From Bradyrhizobium algeriense (GTDB lineage: Bacteria > Pseudomonadota > Alphaproteobacteria > Rhizobiales > Xanthobacteraceae), in the NCBI RefSeq assembly GCF_003062295.1, contig NZ_PYCN01000002.1:124001-188000 (forward strand): a stretch of 64,000 nt of DNA. The letters run 5' to 3'. The stretch's first letter is position 1. The number at the start of each line of letters is the position of its first letter. Below the pieces are notes generated by a model. That model was not told the origin of the DNA, searched no databases, and was given only the letters and a program-made list of their open reading frames with translations. Shown in pieces: positions 35,741 through 43,954 of the stretch. The position numbers and the translations under genes were made by a program.

Positions 35741-36472
35741 GTGCCCGCACCAAAACAAACCAAGGCGCCGCCTGTCATGGCTGAGGCAGATATTGCAATC
35801 GTCCGGATTGCTCCCGAGACGAGCTTCAAGAACAAGGCCTACGAGGCCTTGAAGGAAGCTATTCTCAAGATGGACATCTACGCGACGCCCGAGCAGGTGA
35901 TGCTCGACGAGCGCGCGCTGTCCGAACGCCTCGGCGTCAGCCGCACCCCTATTCGCGAAGCCATCGCGATGCTCGAACAAGATGGCTTCGTCAAAACCGT
36001 GCCACGTCGCGGCATCGTCGTGGTTCGCCGCACCAAGACCGAGATCGTTGACATGATCCGCGCCTGGGCCGCGCTCGAGAGCATGGCCGCGCGCCTGATC
36101 ACGACCACCGCGCGCAAGAAGGACATCACGGCGCTGCGCGATTTCTTCAAGGATTTTGGCAAAGATCGCCTGCCGCAGGATCATGTCGAGGAATACTCCA
36201 AAGCCAACATCGCGTTCCATCAGGCGCTAATCTCGCTTTCGGAATCGCCGGTGCTGGTCGATTTGACCAACGACCTCCTGCTGCATGTGCGCGGCTACCG
36301 GCAATTGACCATCGGGCGGAAGGATCGCACCGCGACCTCCCTGCCCGAGCATCTCGGCATCATCGAAGCGCTGGAAGCACGCGACACTGAACTCGCCGAG
36401 AAACGCGCACGCGACCACACGCTGGGCCTTGCCGCCTACGTCGAGGCGCACGGCCAGGAACTATTTACCTAG
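35741..36472 (+). CDS. GntR-family (FadR/FCD subfamily) transcriptional regulator
   Basis: 243 residues. The N-terminal winged helix has LDERALSERLGVSRTPIREAI (in part, about 50-70) and LEQDGFVKTVPRRGIVV. The C-terminal FCD all-helical effector domain has metal-ligand-like residues in SKANIAFHQAL and EHLGIIEALEARD with a later His. The start is GTG, supported by GGGAGGAG nine bases upstream; an ATG at 35777 is possible. It precedes oxc and is divergent from the acyl-CoA ligase. FCD regulators bind TGGTnnnACCA-like palindromes, matching the site repeated through this locus, so it is the probable regulator, perhaps responding to oxalate or an oxalyl/formyl derivative. Confidence 0.9.
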   Translation: MPAPKQTKAPPVMAEADIAIVRIAPETSFKNKAYEALKEAILKMDIYATPEQVMLDERALSERLGVSRTPIREAIAMLEQDGFVKTVPRRGIVVVRRTKTEIVDMIRAWAALESMAARLITTTARKKDITALRDFFKDFGKDRLPQDHVEEYSKANIAFHQALISLSESPVLVDLTNDLLLHVRGYRQLTIGRKDRTATSLPEHLGIIEALEARDTELAEKRARDHTLGLAAYVEAHGQELFT

Positions 36473-36538
36473 ACGCAACTTCGCACCAGAAGACGACGAA
36501 AAATCGTCCGAACCAAAACGATCAGGGAGATGAAGCCC

Positions 36539-38281
36539 ATGCTGAATACCGCGACCAAGTCCGAAGCACCGGGCACCGAGCAGGAGCTGACGCAAGAACT
36601 GACAGATGGCTTTCATCTCGTCATCGATGCGCTCAAGCTCAACGGCATCAACACCATCTATGGTGTGCCGGGCATCCCGATCACGGACCTCGGCCGCATG
36701 ATGCAGGCCGAGGGTATTCGCGTGCTCTCGTTCCGCCACGAGCAGAATGCCGGCTACGCCGCTTCCATTGCCGGCTACCTGACCAAGAAACCAGGCGTCT
36801 GCCTCACCGTCTCGGCGCCCGGCTTCCTCAACGGCCTCACCGCGCTCGCCCACGCCACCACCAACTGCTTCCCGATGATCCTGATCTCGGGCTCCTCCGA
36901 GCGCGAGATCGTCGACCTGCAGCAGGGCGACTATGAAGAGATGGACCAGCTGGCGGTTGCCAAGCCGCTCTGCAAGGCCGCCTTTCGCGTGCTGCATGCG
37001 GCCGACATCGGCATCGGCCTGGCGCGCGCGATCCGTGCCGCGGTCTCGGGCCGTCCCGGCGGTGTCTATCTCGACCTGCCCGCAAAACTTTTCGGTCAGG
37101 TGATGGACGCGGCTGCCGGCGCAAAGTCGCTGGTGAAAGTGATCGACGCTGCGCCGGCCCAGATCCCTGCCCCATCCGCCGTCAAGCGTGCGCTCGACGT
37201 GCTCAAGGGGGCGAAACGCCCCCTCATCATTCTCGGCAAGGGTGCCGCCTATGCGCAGGCCGACGACGAGATCCGCGCCTTCGTCGAAAAGACCGGCGCG
37301 CCGTTCCTGCAGATGAGCATGGCCAAGGGCCTGCTGCCCGACACCCATGTGCAGTCGGCCGGTGCGGCACGCTCGACCGTGCTGAAGGACGCCGACGTCG
37401 TCATGCTGATCGGCGCCCGCCTCAACTGGCTGCTGTCGCACGGCAAGGGCAAGACCTGGGGCGATGCGCCGAAGAAATTCATCCAGATCGACATCGAGCC
37501 CAAGGAAATGGATTCCAACGTCGAGATCGTGGCCCCCGTGGTCGGCGATATCGGCTCCTGCGTCTCCGCGCTGCTCGAGGGCATGGGCGGCAGCTGGTCC
37601 GCCGCACCGGCCGACTGGGTCAACACCGTCAACAAGAAGCGTGACGACAACGTTGCCAAGATGGCGCCGAAGCTGATGAGCAACGCCTCGCCGATGGATT
37701 ATCACGGCGCACTCGGCGCACTGCGCACCATCATCAAGGAGCGGCCCGACGCCATCCTCGTCAACGAAGGCGCCAATACGCTAGACCTCGCCCGTGGCGT
37801 CATCGACATGTACAAGCCGCGCAAGCGGCTCGACGTCGGCACCTGGGGCGTCATGGGCATCGGCATGGGCTATTCGATCGCCGCCGCCGTCGAAACCGGC
37901 AAGCCGGTGCTCGCGATCGAAGGCGACTCGGCCTTCGGTTTCTCCGGCATGGAGATCGAGACCATCTGCCGCTACCAGCTTCCGGTCTGCATCGTCATCT
38001 TCAACAATGACGGCATCTATCGCGGCACCGACGTCAATGCGGGTGGTTCGGATCCGGCGACGACGGTATTCGTCAAGGGCTCGCGCTACGACAAGATGAT
38101 GGAAGCCTTCGGCGGCGTCGGCATCAATGCCACCTCCCCCGACGAACTCAAGCGCGCCGTCAACGCCGCGATGGATTCCGGCAAGCCGACGCTCATCAAC
38201 GCGGTGATCGATCCGGCGGCCGGCTCCGAGAGCGGCCGCATCGGCAACCTCAACCCGCAAAGCGTTTTGAAGAAGAAGTGA
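36539..38281 (+). CDS. oxc: Oxalyl-CoA decarboxylase
   Basis: 580-residue thiamine-diphosphate enzyme converting oxalyl-CoA to formyl-CoA and CO2. The N-terminal domain reads [19 protein letters not shown] and [21 protein letters not shown], with the activating Glu present. The cofactor motif runs [20 protein letters not shown] to [12 protein letters not shown] (about 460-495). Length agrees with the family (about 570). The ATG at 36539 is preferred over 36530 because AGGGAG has correct spacing to it. It follows the GntR gene by 66 bases and precedes frc, with which it cycles CoA. Confidence 0.95.
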   Translation: MLNTATKSEAPGTEQELTQELTDGFHLVIDALKLNGINTIYGVPGIPITDLGRMMQAEGIRVLSFRHEQNAGYAASIAGYLTKKPGVCLTVSAPGFLNGLTALAHATTNCFPMILISGSSEREIVDLQQGDYEEMDQLAVAKPLCKAAFRVLHAADIGIGLARAIRAAVSGRPGGVYLDLPAKLFGQVMDAAAGAKSLVKVIDAAPAQIPAPSAVKRALDVLKGAKRPLIILGKGAAYAQADDEIRAFVEKTGAPFLQMSMAKGLLPDTHVQSAGAARSTVLKDADVVMLIGARLNWLLSHGKGKTWGDAPKKFIQIDIEPKEMDSNVEIVAPVVGDIGSCVSALLEGMGGSWSAAPADWVNTVNKKRDDNVAKMAPKLMSNASPMDYHGALGALRTIIKERPDAILVNEGANTLDLARGVIDMYKPRKRLDVGTWGVMGIGMGYSIAAAVETGKPVLAIEGDSAFGFSGMEIETICRYQLPVCIVIFNNDGIYRGTDVNAGGSDPATTVFVKGSRYDKMMEAFGGVGINATSPDELKRAVNAAMDSGKPTLINAVIDPAAGSESGRIGNLNPQSVLKKK

Positions 38282-38298
38282 ACAGATCAAACCCATCG

Positions 38299-38413
38299 GC
38301 GTCATTCCCCGCGCACGCGGGAAATCCAGTAACCGCCGAACTATCGTGTGACGAAGGCTGTGCCCGACTGAACCGACGGTGATTACTGGATGCCCGCCTT
38401 CGCGGGCATGACG
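38299..38413. repeat. Interspersed palindromic repeat between oxc and frc
   Basis: Imperfect inverted arms (38299-38332, containing GTCATTCCCCGCG and ATCCAGTAA; 38381-38413, containing TTACTGGATGCCCG and CGCGGGCATGAC) enclose about 48 bases. This matches the style of repeats common between genes in Bradyrhizobium. It could fold in the oxc-frc transcript and set the ratio of the two products. Confidence 0.7.
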
Positions 38414-38440
38414 GCAGCAGATAGTAACAGGAGAGAACAT

Positions 38441-39718
38441 ATGTCTAAGGCGCTCAAGGGCGTTCGTATTCTCGATTTCACCCACGTTCAGTCGGGCCCG
38501 ACCTGCACGCAATTGCTGGCCTGGTTCGGCGCCGACGTGATCAAGGTCGAGCGCCCGGGCGTTGGCGACATCACCCGCGGCCAGCTGCAGGACATCCCGA
38601 ATGTGGACAGCCTGTATTTCACCATGCTCAACCACAACAAGCGCTCGATCACGCTCGACACCAAGAACCCGAAGGGCAAGGAAGTCCTCACCGCCCTGAT
38701 CAAGAGCTGCGACGTGCTGGTGGAAAATTTCGGCCCCGGCGTGCTCGATCGCATGGGCTTCCCCTGGGAGAAGATCCACGCCATCAACCCGAAGATGATC
38801 GTGGCCTCGATCAAGGGCTTTGGTCCCGGGCCTTACGAAGACTGCAAGGTGTATGAGAACGTCGCCCAGTGCACCGGCGGCGCCGCTTCGACCACCGGCT
38901 TCCGCGACGGGCTGCCGCTTGTCACCGGCGCGCAGATCGGCGACAGCGGCACCGGGTTGCATCTCGCGCTCGGCATCGTGACCGCGCTCTATCAGCGCAC
39001 CATGACCGGCCAGGGCCAGAAGGTTACGGCGGCGATGCAGGACGGCGTGCTCAACCTCGCGCGCGTCAAACTTCGCGATCAGCAGCGCCTCGCCCATGGC
39101 CCGCTGAAGGAATACAGCCAATACGGCGAAGGCATTCCGTTCGGCGACGCCGTGCCGCGCGCCGGCAACGATTCCGGCGGCGGTCAGCCCGGCCGCATCC
39201 TGAAGTGCAAGGGCTGGGAGACCGATCCCAACGCCTACATCTATTTCATCACCCAGGCGCCGGTGTGGGAGAAGATCTGCGACGTGATCGGCGAGCCTAC
39301 CTGGAAGACCGATGCGAACTACGCCAAGCCGCCTGCCCGCCTGTCGCGGCTGAACGAGATCTTCGCACGCATCGAACAGTGGACGATGACCAAGACCAAG
39401 TTCGAGGCGATGGAAATCCTCAACAAGGACGACATCCCCTGCGGCCCGATCCTGTCGATGAAGGAGATCGCCGAAGACCAGTCGCTGCGCGCGACCGGCA
39501 CCGTGGTCGAGGTCGATCATCCGACCCGCGGCAAGTACATCTCCGTCGGCAATCCGATCAAGCTGTCGGACTCACCGAGCGAGGTAACGCGCTCGCCGCT
39601 GCTCGGCGAGCACACCGACGAGATCCTGCGCCAGGTTCTCGGCTTCTCCGACCACCAGGTCGCCGAGATCCACGATTCCGGCGCGCTCGATCCGCCGCGG
39701 AAGCAGGCGGCCGAATAA
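38441..39718 (+). CDS. frc: Formyl-CoA:oxalate CoA-transferase
   Basis: 425-residue class III CoA-transferase (CaiB/BaiF). Residues match the Oxalobacter enzyme by position: Gln17 in THVQSGP, the catalytic Asp near 168 in QIGDSGTG (Asp169 there), and the glycine loop [10 protein letters not shown] near 257-266. It moves CoA from formyl-CoA to oxalate, regenerating oxalyl-CoA for Oxc. The ATG at 41 bases after the repeat is preceded by CAGGAGAG; an upstream in-frame start would lie in the repeat and is rejected. A terminator follows at 39741-39770. Confidence 0.95.
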   Translation: MSKALKGVRILDFTHVQSGPTCTQLLAWFGADVIKVERPGVGDITRGQLQDIPNVDSLYFTMLNHNKRSITLDTKNPKGKEVLTALIKSCDVLVENFGPGVLDRMGFPWEKIHAINPKMIVASIKGFGPGPYEDCKVYENVAQCTGGAASTTGFRDGLPLVTGAQIGDSGTGLHLALGIVTALYQRTMTGQGQKVTAAMQDGVLNLARVKLRDQQRLAHGPLKEYSQYGEGIPFGDAVPRAGNDSGGGQPGRILKCKGWETDPNAYIYFITQAPVWEKICDVIGEPTWKTDANYAKPPARLSRLNEIFARIEQWTMTKTKFEAMEILNKDDIPCGPILSMKEIAEDQSLRATGTVVEVDHPTRGKYISVGNPIKLSDSPSEVTRSPLLGEHTDEILRQVLGFSDHQVAEIHDSGALDPPRKQAAE

Positions 39719-39740
39719 GCCGCGTTGTAATCTGGAATAC

Positions 39741-39770
39741 AAGGCCGTCGGGTTCCGGCGGCCTTTTTAT
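39741..39770 (+). terminator. Rho-independent terminator after frc
   Basis: A 9-bp stem (GGCCGTCGG with CCGGCGGCC, one G-T pair, extended by AA/TT) with a three-base loop is followed by five T residues. It closes the gntR-oxc-frc unit 22 bases after the frc stop. Weaker versions of the operator core (TGGAATACAA 39733-39742, TGGAATGCCA 39772-39781) flank it. Confidence 0.8.
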
Positions 39771-39842
39771 TTGGAATGCCAACGGCAATTTGCTGCATTG
39801 CAAACCTTCGATTGCTGCTATGCAAACAAACCCATTGTTGAT

Positions 39843-39859
39843 TGGTATCTGGTATACAA
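39843..39859 (+). promoter_or_regulatory. Oxalate-locus operator site 3 (small ORF)
   Basis: TGGTAT-N5-ATACAA, with core TGGTATACAA at 39850-39859. It lies 60 bases before the ATG of the 45-residue ORF, giving that ORF its own regulated unit. Confidence 0.6.
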
Positions 39860-39918
39860 AAATCCCCTTTGATCACGAGGCGGGGCTGCTCCGCCACTTC
39901 AGAAAAAGGGGTACATCC

Positions 39919-40056
39919 ATGTCCAAGACTGCATCCATCGGCCTGCTTCCCTCCAGCACCCTGTTCGGCCGCCTGATGGCCTCGATCGACCGCTTTCTGA
40001 CCGCCAGCAGCCGCATCGCCGTCCGCAACGGCGACCTCCCCTATTTTGGTCTCTGA
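39919..40056 (+). CDS. Small ORF, 45 residues, unknown function
   Basis: Encodes a 45-residue basic, amphipathic peptide starting MSKTASIGLLPSSTLFGRL, with a probable helix at about 12-30 (FGRLMASIDRFLTASSRI) and ending LPYFGL. AAAGGGG lies seven bases before the ATG. It has its own candidate operator (39843-39859) upstream and a very strong terminator downstream (40130-40156), so it is a complete short transcription unit inside the oxalate locus. No family recognised. It might be a small regulator or a membrane-associated helper of the oxalate transporters; that is speculation. Confidence 0.6.
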   Translation: MSKTASIGLLPSSTLFGRLMASIDRFLTASSRIAVRNGDLPYFGL

Positions 40057-40129
40057 CGCTTTATTTCGCAGCATCTGAGGCGCGGATCGGCGCACGCTGG
40101 CGAGCGACCTTCCACCAATGTTTTCGGTT

Positions 40130-40156
40130 AATGGCCCCGGTTTCCGGGGCCATTTT
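40130..40156 (+). terminator. Rho-independent terminator after the small ORF
   Basis: A perfect 11-bp stem (AATGGCCCCGG with CCGGGGCCATT) and TTT loop, followed by TT. It lies 73 bases after the small-ORF stop. Confidence 0.85.
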
Positions 40157-40606
40157 CGTTGCCGCAAACCGATTGTGAGAAACTGCGTATCTGCGACAAA
40201 TTGGCCAGTGCGGCAATCGGAAGCAAAAACCATTTGCACTGTGGCATATCATATACAAGAATACTCAAAACGCTCACACCAAGAAGTGTGGGCGCACATT
40301 GGGGGATAGGCCGTGCAGTCCGCAAGGGACAGCGAAACGCGATGTAGCGGAGGACGGGCAGTGCATGCATGCTTCCCTTTTCTTGCGCATCGCAATTTAC
40401 CATTGGCCGAAAGAAGCGGATGCCGCTCCAACGGGACCCTCGTACAATTCAAGCTTGGAACTGACTGCGATGGCAAACCATTGCAGCACGACGATCATGA
40501 GTGCATGAAGCGATTATGAGTGCATGAAGACCCGACAAGGTTGATCGGGATGAAATTGAAAGCCGGCAAAGACCGGCGTAACCATAGTTCGACGGGAGTG
40601 AACCAA
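40157..40606 (+). other. Long leader/intergenic region before the tct transporter genes
   Basis: About 450 bases with no supported gene. It contains operator site 4 (40242-40258) and, nearer the gene, a 14-base direct repeat ATGAGTGCATGAAG at 40497-40510 and 40516-40529. If transcription starts near the operator, the tctC leader would be over 300 bases long, which leaves room for a regulatory RNA structure; none was identified by eye. Confidence 0.5.
40242..40258 (+). promoter_or_regulatory. Oxalate-locus operator site 4 (tctCBA)
   Basis: TGGCAT-N5-ATACAA, with core TCATATACAA at 40249-40258, about 350 bases upstream of the tctC ATG. One half-site is degenerate, so it is weaker than the other sites. 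Confidence 0.5.
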
Positions 40607-41617
40607 ATGAAGCGTTCTGCATATCTTGCGTTCGGGACGATTGCTGCATTGTGCACCAGCGGAATCGCAGTTCCTGCGACTGCCGCATGGGAGCCGGTGC
40701 GCCCCGTTGAATTCATCATTCCCGCCGGCACCGGCGGCGGCGCCGATCAGATGGCGCGCACCATCCAGGGCATTGTCACCAAGCACAATCTGATGAAGCA
40801 GCCGCTGGTCGTCATCAACAAGTCGGGCGGCGCCGGCGGCGAAGGCTTCCTCGACGTCAAGGGATCGGGCGGCAATCCGCACAAGATCATCATCACGCTC
40901 TCCAACCTCTTCACGACTCCGCTCGCCACCGGAATTCCGTTCAGTTGGAAGGATCTCACGCCGGTCGCCATGCTGGCGCTCGACGAATTCGTGCTCTGGG
41001 TGAACGCCGACAAACCGTACAAGACGGTGAAGGATTACGTCGATGCGGTGAAGGCCGCTCCCGCCGGCACCATCAAGATGGGCGGCACCGGTTCGAAACA
41101 GGAAGACCAGATCATTACGGTTGCCGTAGAAAAGGCCACCGGCGCCCGCTTCACCTACATCCCGTACAAAGGCGGCGGAGAAGTCGCCGTTCAGCTCGTC
41201 GGCAATCACGTCGATTCGACCGTCAACAATCCGATCGAGGCGGTCGCGCAATGGCGTGGCGGCAAGCTGCGCCCGCTCTGCGTGTTCGACGCACAGCGCA
41301 TGGCCTATGACGAACCGATCGCCGACGGCAAGGCCTGGAAGGACATTCCGACCTGCAAGTCGGAAGGTCTCGACATGGAATATCTGATGCTGCGCGGCAT
41401 CTTCATGTCGCCCAGGGCCACCAAGGACCAGGTCGAGTATTATATCGATCTCTTCAAGAAGGTTCGCGCCACGCCGGAGTGGCAGGAATTCATGAAGAGC
41501 GGTGCATTCAACACGACGTTCCTGACCGGCGCCGACTACGCCAAGTGGGTCGAGGCCGAAGAGAAGCGTCATCAGACTCTGATGAAGGACGCCGGCTTCC
41601 TCGCCCCGAGCAACTGA
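40607..41617 (+). CDS. Tripartite tricarboxylate-type transporter, periplasmic binding protein (TctC family)
   Basis: 336 residues. Signal peptide to about residue 26 (FGTIAALCTSGIAVPATAA). The mature part has the Bug/TctC landmarks RPVEFIIPAGTGGGADQMAR, VVINKSGGAGGEGF, KMGGTGSKQEDQII and GARFTYIPYKGGGEVAVQLVG. It would capture a carboxylate in the periplasm for TctAB. The ATG at 40607 is chosen for GGGAG before it and the signal peptide. It is the first gene of tctC-tctB-tctA, inside the oxalate locus; the ligand may be oxalate or a related dicarboxylate. Confidence 0.92.
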   Translation: MKRSAYLAFGTIAALCTSGIAVPATAAWEPVRPVEFIIPAGTGGGADQMARTIQGIVTKHNLMKQPLVVINKSGGAGGEGFLDVKGSGGNPHKIIITLSNLFTTPLATGIPFSWKDLTPVAMLALDEFVLWVNADKPYKTVKDYVDAVKAAPAGTIKMGGTGSKQEDQIITVAVEKATGARFTYIPYKGGGEVAVQLVGNHVDSTVNNPIEAVAQWRGGKLRPLCVFDAQRMAYDEPIADGKAWKDIPTCKSEGLDMEYLMLRGIFMSPRATKDQVEYYIDLFKKVRATPEWQEFMKSGAFNTTFLTGADYAKWVEAEEKRHQTLMKDAGFLAPSN

Positions 41618-41703
41618 CCGGGACGCACTGACCGACTGAATTTGGAATAGCAACGCAGACGGCGGGCTCTGGTACCGCAGGCTCGATTCCGCATGGAGTT
41701 TCG

Positions 41704-42201
41704 ATGACAACAGGAAGTTCGAGCAATACCGGCCCGACCCACAAACTCGTGGAAGCAGGCGTCACGCTAGCGATCGCTCTGTTTGGAGTGATCGTGATCT
41801 TCGGCAGCGTCAAGGCGGGAATCAACTGGGGTCCCGAAGGACCCCGGGCCGGGTTCTTTCCGTTCTACATCGGAATCTTCATCCTCGTTTCGAGCGGAAT
41901 CAATCTGTGGCACGGGCTGCGCGAAGACAATGACAGCCTGTTCGCGGAATGGGGACAGCTTCGTCAGGTTCTGAGCGTCGTTATTCCCACGGCCATCTAT
42001 GTCGGCTCCATGCCGTTCGTCGGGCTCTACGTCGCCTCGATCGTCTTCATCGCATGGTTCATGCGATGGCTGGGCAAATACAACTGGATCGTCGTCTTGG
42101 CGGTCGCGTTCGGTATGCCCATCGCCACCTACTTCATTTTCGAGCGCTGGTTCATGGTCCCGCTTCCAAAGGGACCAGTCGAAGAGTGGCTCGATCTGTA
42201 A
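41704..42201 (+). CDS. Tripartite tricarboxylate-type transporter, small membrane subunit (TctB family)
   Basis: 165 residues with about four transmembrane helices: one near 18-36 (VTLAIALFGVIVIFGSV), one near 52-68 (GFFPFYIGIFILVSSGINL), and two from about 95 to 150. Length and topology are those of TctB, which accompanies the large TctA channel. It lies 86 bases after tctC and 32 before tctA. GGAGT lies ahead of its ATG. Its sequence is weakly conserved in the family, so the assignment relies partly on gene order. Confidence 0.87.
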   Translation: MTTGSSSNTGPTHKLVEAGVTLAIALFGVIVIFGSVKAGINWGPEGPRAGFFPFYIGIFILVSSGINLWHGLREDNDSLFAEWGQLRQVLSVVIPTAIYVGSMPFVGLYVASIVFIAWFMRWLGKYNWIVVLAVAFGMPIATYFIFERWFMVPLPKGPVEEWLDL

Positions 42202-42233
42202 CAACGACGCACAGTCAGGATTGGATTATCGGG

Positions 42234-43754
42234 ATGGAAGAACTCGTCAATCTGTTTCACGGCTTTGCGGTCGCGCTGCAGCCGTACAACATCATGCTGA
42301 TGGTTCTCGGCATCGTGCTCGGTGTCATCATCGGCGTGCTTCCGGGGCTGGGCGGCGCCAATGGCGTTGCCATCCTGCTGCCGCTGACATTCAGCATGTC
42401 GCCGACGTCGGCCATCATCATGTTGTCGTGCATCTATTGGGGCGCGCTGTTCGGCGGCGCGATCACCTCAATTCTCTTCAACATACCCGGAGAACCGTGG
42501 TCGGTAGCCACGACGTTCGACGGCTATCCGATGGCACAGCAGGGCAAGGCCGGCGAGGCACTGACCGCCGCCTTCACCTCATCCTTCGTCGGCGCTCTGT
42601 TCGCCGTGGTCATGATCACGCTGGTCGCTCCCTTGGTCGCCAGCTTTGCGCTGCAATTTGGTCCAGCGGAAAAATTCGCGGTGTATTTCCTCGCATTCTG
42701 CAGCTTCGTGGGCCTAAGCAAGGAGCCGCCGTTCAAGACCATTGCGGCGATGATGATCGGCTTTGCGCTAGCCGCTGTCGGGCTTGATTCCATCACCGGG
42801 CAGTTGCGGCTGACGTTCGGCGTCACCCATCTGCTCAACGGCTTCGACTTCCTAATTGCCGTGATCGGGCTGTTCGGCATTGGTGAAATCCTTCTGACCA
42901 TGGAGGAAGGGCTCGCCTTCCGCGGCGGCAAGGCCAAGATCAACTTGCGGGTCGTGCTGCAGACCTGGAAGGAATTGCCAAAATACTGGATGACCTCGTT
43001 GCGCTCCTGCTTCATCGGCTGCTGGATGGGCATCACGCCGGCGGGCGCTACTCCGGCCTCGTTCATGAGTTACGGCATCGCCAAACGCGTGGCGAAGAAC
43101 GGCAAGAACTTCGGCAAAGGCGAGATCGAAGGTGTGGTCGCGCCGGAAACCGCGGCCCACGCCGCGGGCACCGCGGCCTTGCTGCCGATGCTCTCGCTCG
43201 GCGTGCCCGGCTCGCCGACGGCTGCGGTGTTGCTCGGCGGCCTCCTGATCTGGGGTCTGCAGCCCGGCCCGATGCTGTTTGTCGAACAGAAGGAATTCGT
43301 CTGGGGCCTGATCGCCTCGATGTATCTCGGCAATCTCGTCGGCCTGATCGTCGTGCTGACCTGCGTGCCGATCTTCGCGGCAATCCTGCGCGTGCCCTTC
43401 AGCATCATCGCGCCGCTGATCCTGGTGCTCTGCGCGATCGGCGCCTATTCCGTGCACAGCTCTACGTTTGACGTCATGCTGATGCTTGTGTTCGGCGTGA
43501 TCGGTTATCTGCTCAAGAAGTGCAATTATCCCCTCGCCCCGCTGGTGCTGGCCATCGTGCTCGGCGACAAGGCGGAAGAGGCCTTCCGGCAGTCGCTTCT
43601 GGGATCCCAGGGTTCGTTTGGCATATTCCTTTCCAACCCGCTCGTCAGCACGATCATGATCCTGGGCTTGATCGCACTGTTCTGGTCGGTCATCCAGGAA
43701 GGCTATACGCGGCTGCGGGCGACGGTCGCCGGGCCGGGCAGCAGTGCCGCTTAA
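42234..43754 (+). CDS. Tripartite tricarboxylate-type transporter, large membrane subunit (TctA family)
   Basis: 506 residues, about 12 transmembrane helices. The family signature GVLPGLGGANGVAILLPLTF is near residue 35, a second conserved turn PGEPWSVATTFDGYPMAQ near 86, and the symmetric second-half repeat AALLPMLSLGVPGSPTAAVL near 317. It forms the transport pathway driven by an ion gradient. The ATG at 42234 has GGATTATCGGG ahead and matches the family N-terminus; an upstream in-frame extension overlaps tctB and is rejected. A strong terminator ends the operon. Confidence 0.93.
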   Translation: MEELVNLFHGFAVALQPYNIMLMVLGIVLGVIIGVLPGLGGANGVAILLPLTFSMSPTSAIIMLSCIYWGALFGGAITSILFNIPGEPWSVATTFDGYPMAQQGKAGEALTAAFTSSFVGALFAVVMITLVAPLVASFALQFGPAEKFAVYFLAFCSFVGLSKEPPFKTIAAMMIGFALAAVGLDSITGQLRLTFGVTHLLNGFDFLIAVIGLFGIGEILLTMEEGLAFRGGKAKINLRVVLQTWKELPKYWMTSLRSCFIGCWMGITPAGATPASFMSYGIAKRVAKNGKNFGKGEIEGVVAPETAAHAAGTAALLPMLSLGVPGSPTAAVLLGGLLIWGLQPGPMLFVEQKEFVWGLIASMYLGNLVGLIVVLTCVPIFAAILRVPFSIIAPLILVLCAIGAYSVHSSTFDVMLMLVFGVIGYLLKKCNYPLAPLVLAIVLGDKAEEAFRQSLLGSQGSFGIFLSNPLVSTIMILGLIALFWSVIQEGYTRLRATVAGPGSSAA

Positions 43755-43792
43755 CCACGGCGAAACAACAACTTAGTCTAACAAATTTTCCC

Positions 43793-43823
43793 GAGGCCGC
43801 GCAGACTGCGCGGCCTCTTTTTT
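43793..43823 (+). terminator. Rho-independent terminator after tctA
   Basis: A perfect 10-bp stem (GAGGCCGCGC with GCGCGGCCTC), AGACT loop and six T residues, 38 bases after the tctA stop. Confidence 0.93.
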
Positions 43824-43886
43824 GTTCGCAGCGATTTTGCGGAGTTCGAAATTTTCACAGTCTGTGTAAAATTTCCTCTTGTCTAC

Positions 43887-43903
43887 TGGCATAACATATA
43901 CCA
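43887..43903 (+). promoter_or_regulatory. Oxalate-locus operator site 5 (MFS carrier)
   Basis: TGGCAT-N5-ATACCA, with core ACATATACCA at 43894-43903, 52-68 bases before the ATG of the MFS carrier. Outer hexamers match site 7 exactly. Confidence 0.65.
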
Positions 43904-43954
43904 GACTTCCACGGAGCTGTCGGGGTTATCGATAGAACAGCCATTGGAGGAAAA

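Noticed and set aside
37781..39520. Long minus-strand frame opposite oxc and frc
   Set aside because: Antisense shadow; contains the translated interspersed repeat and no recognisable domain.
41641..41653. Further copy of the oxalate operator (TGGAATAGCA) between tctC and tctB
   Set aside because: Only one half-site fits and it is inside the operon; likely chance.
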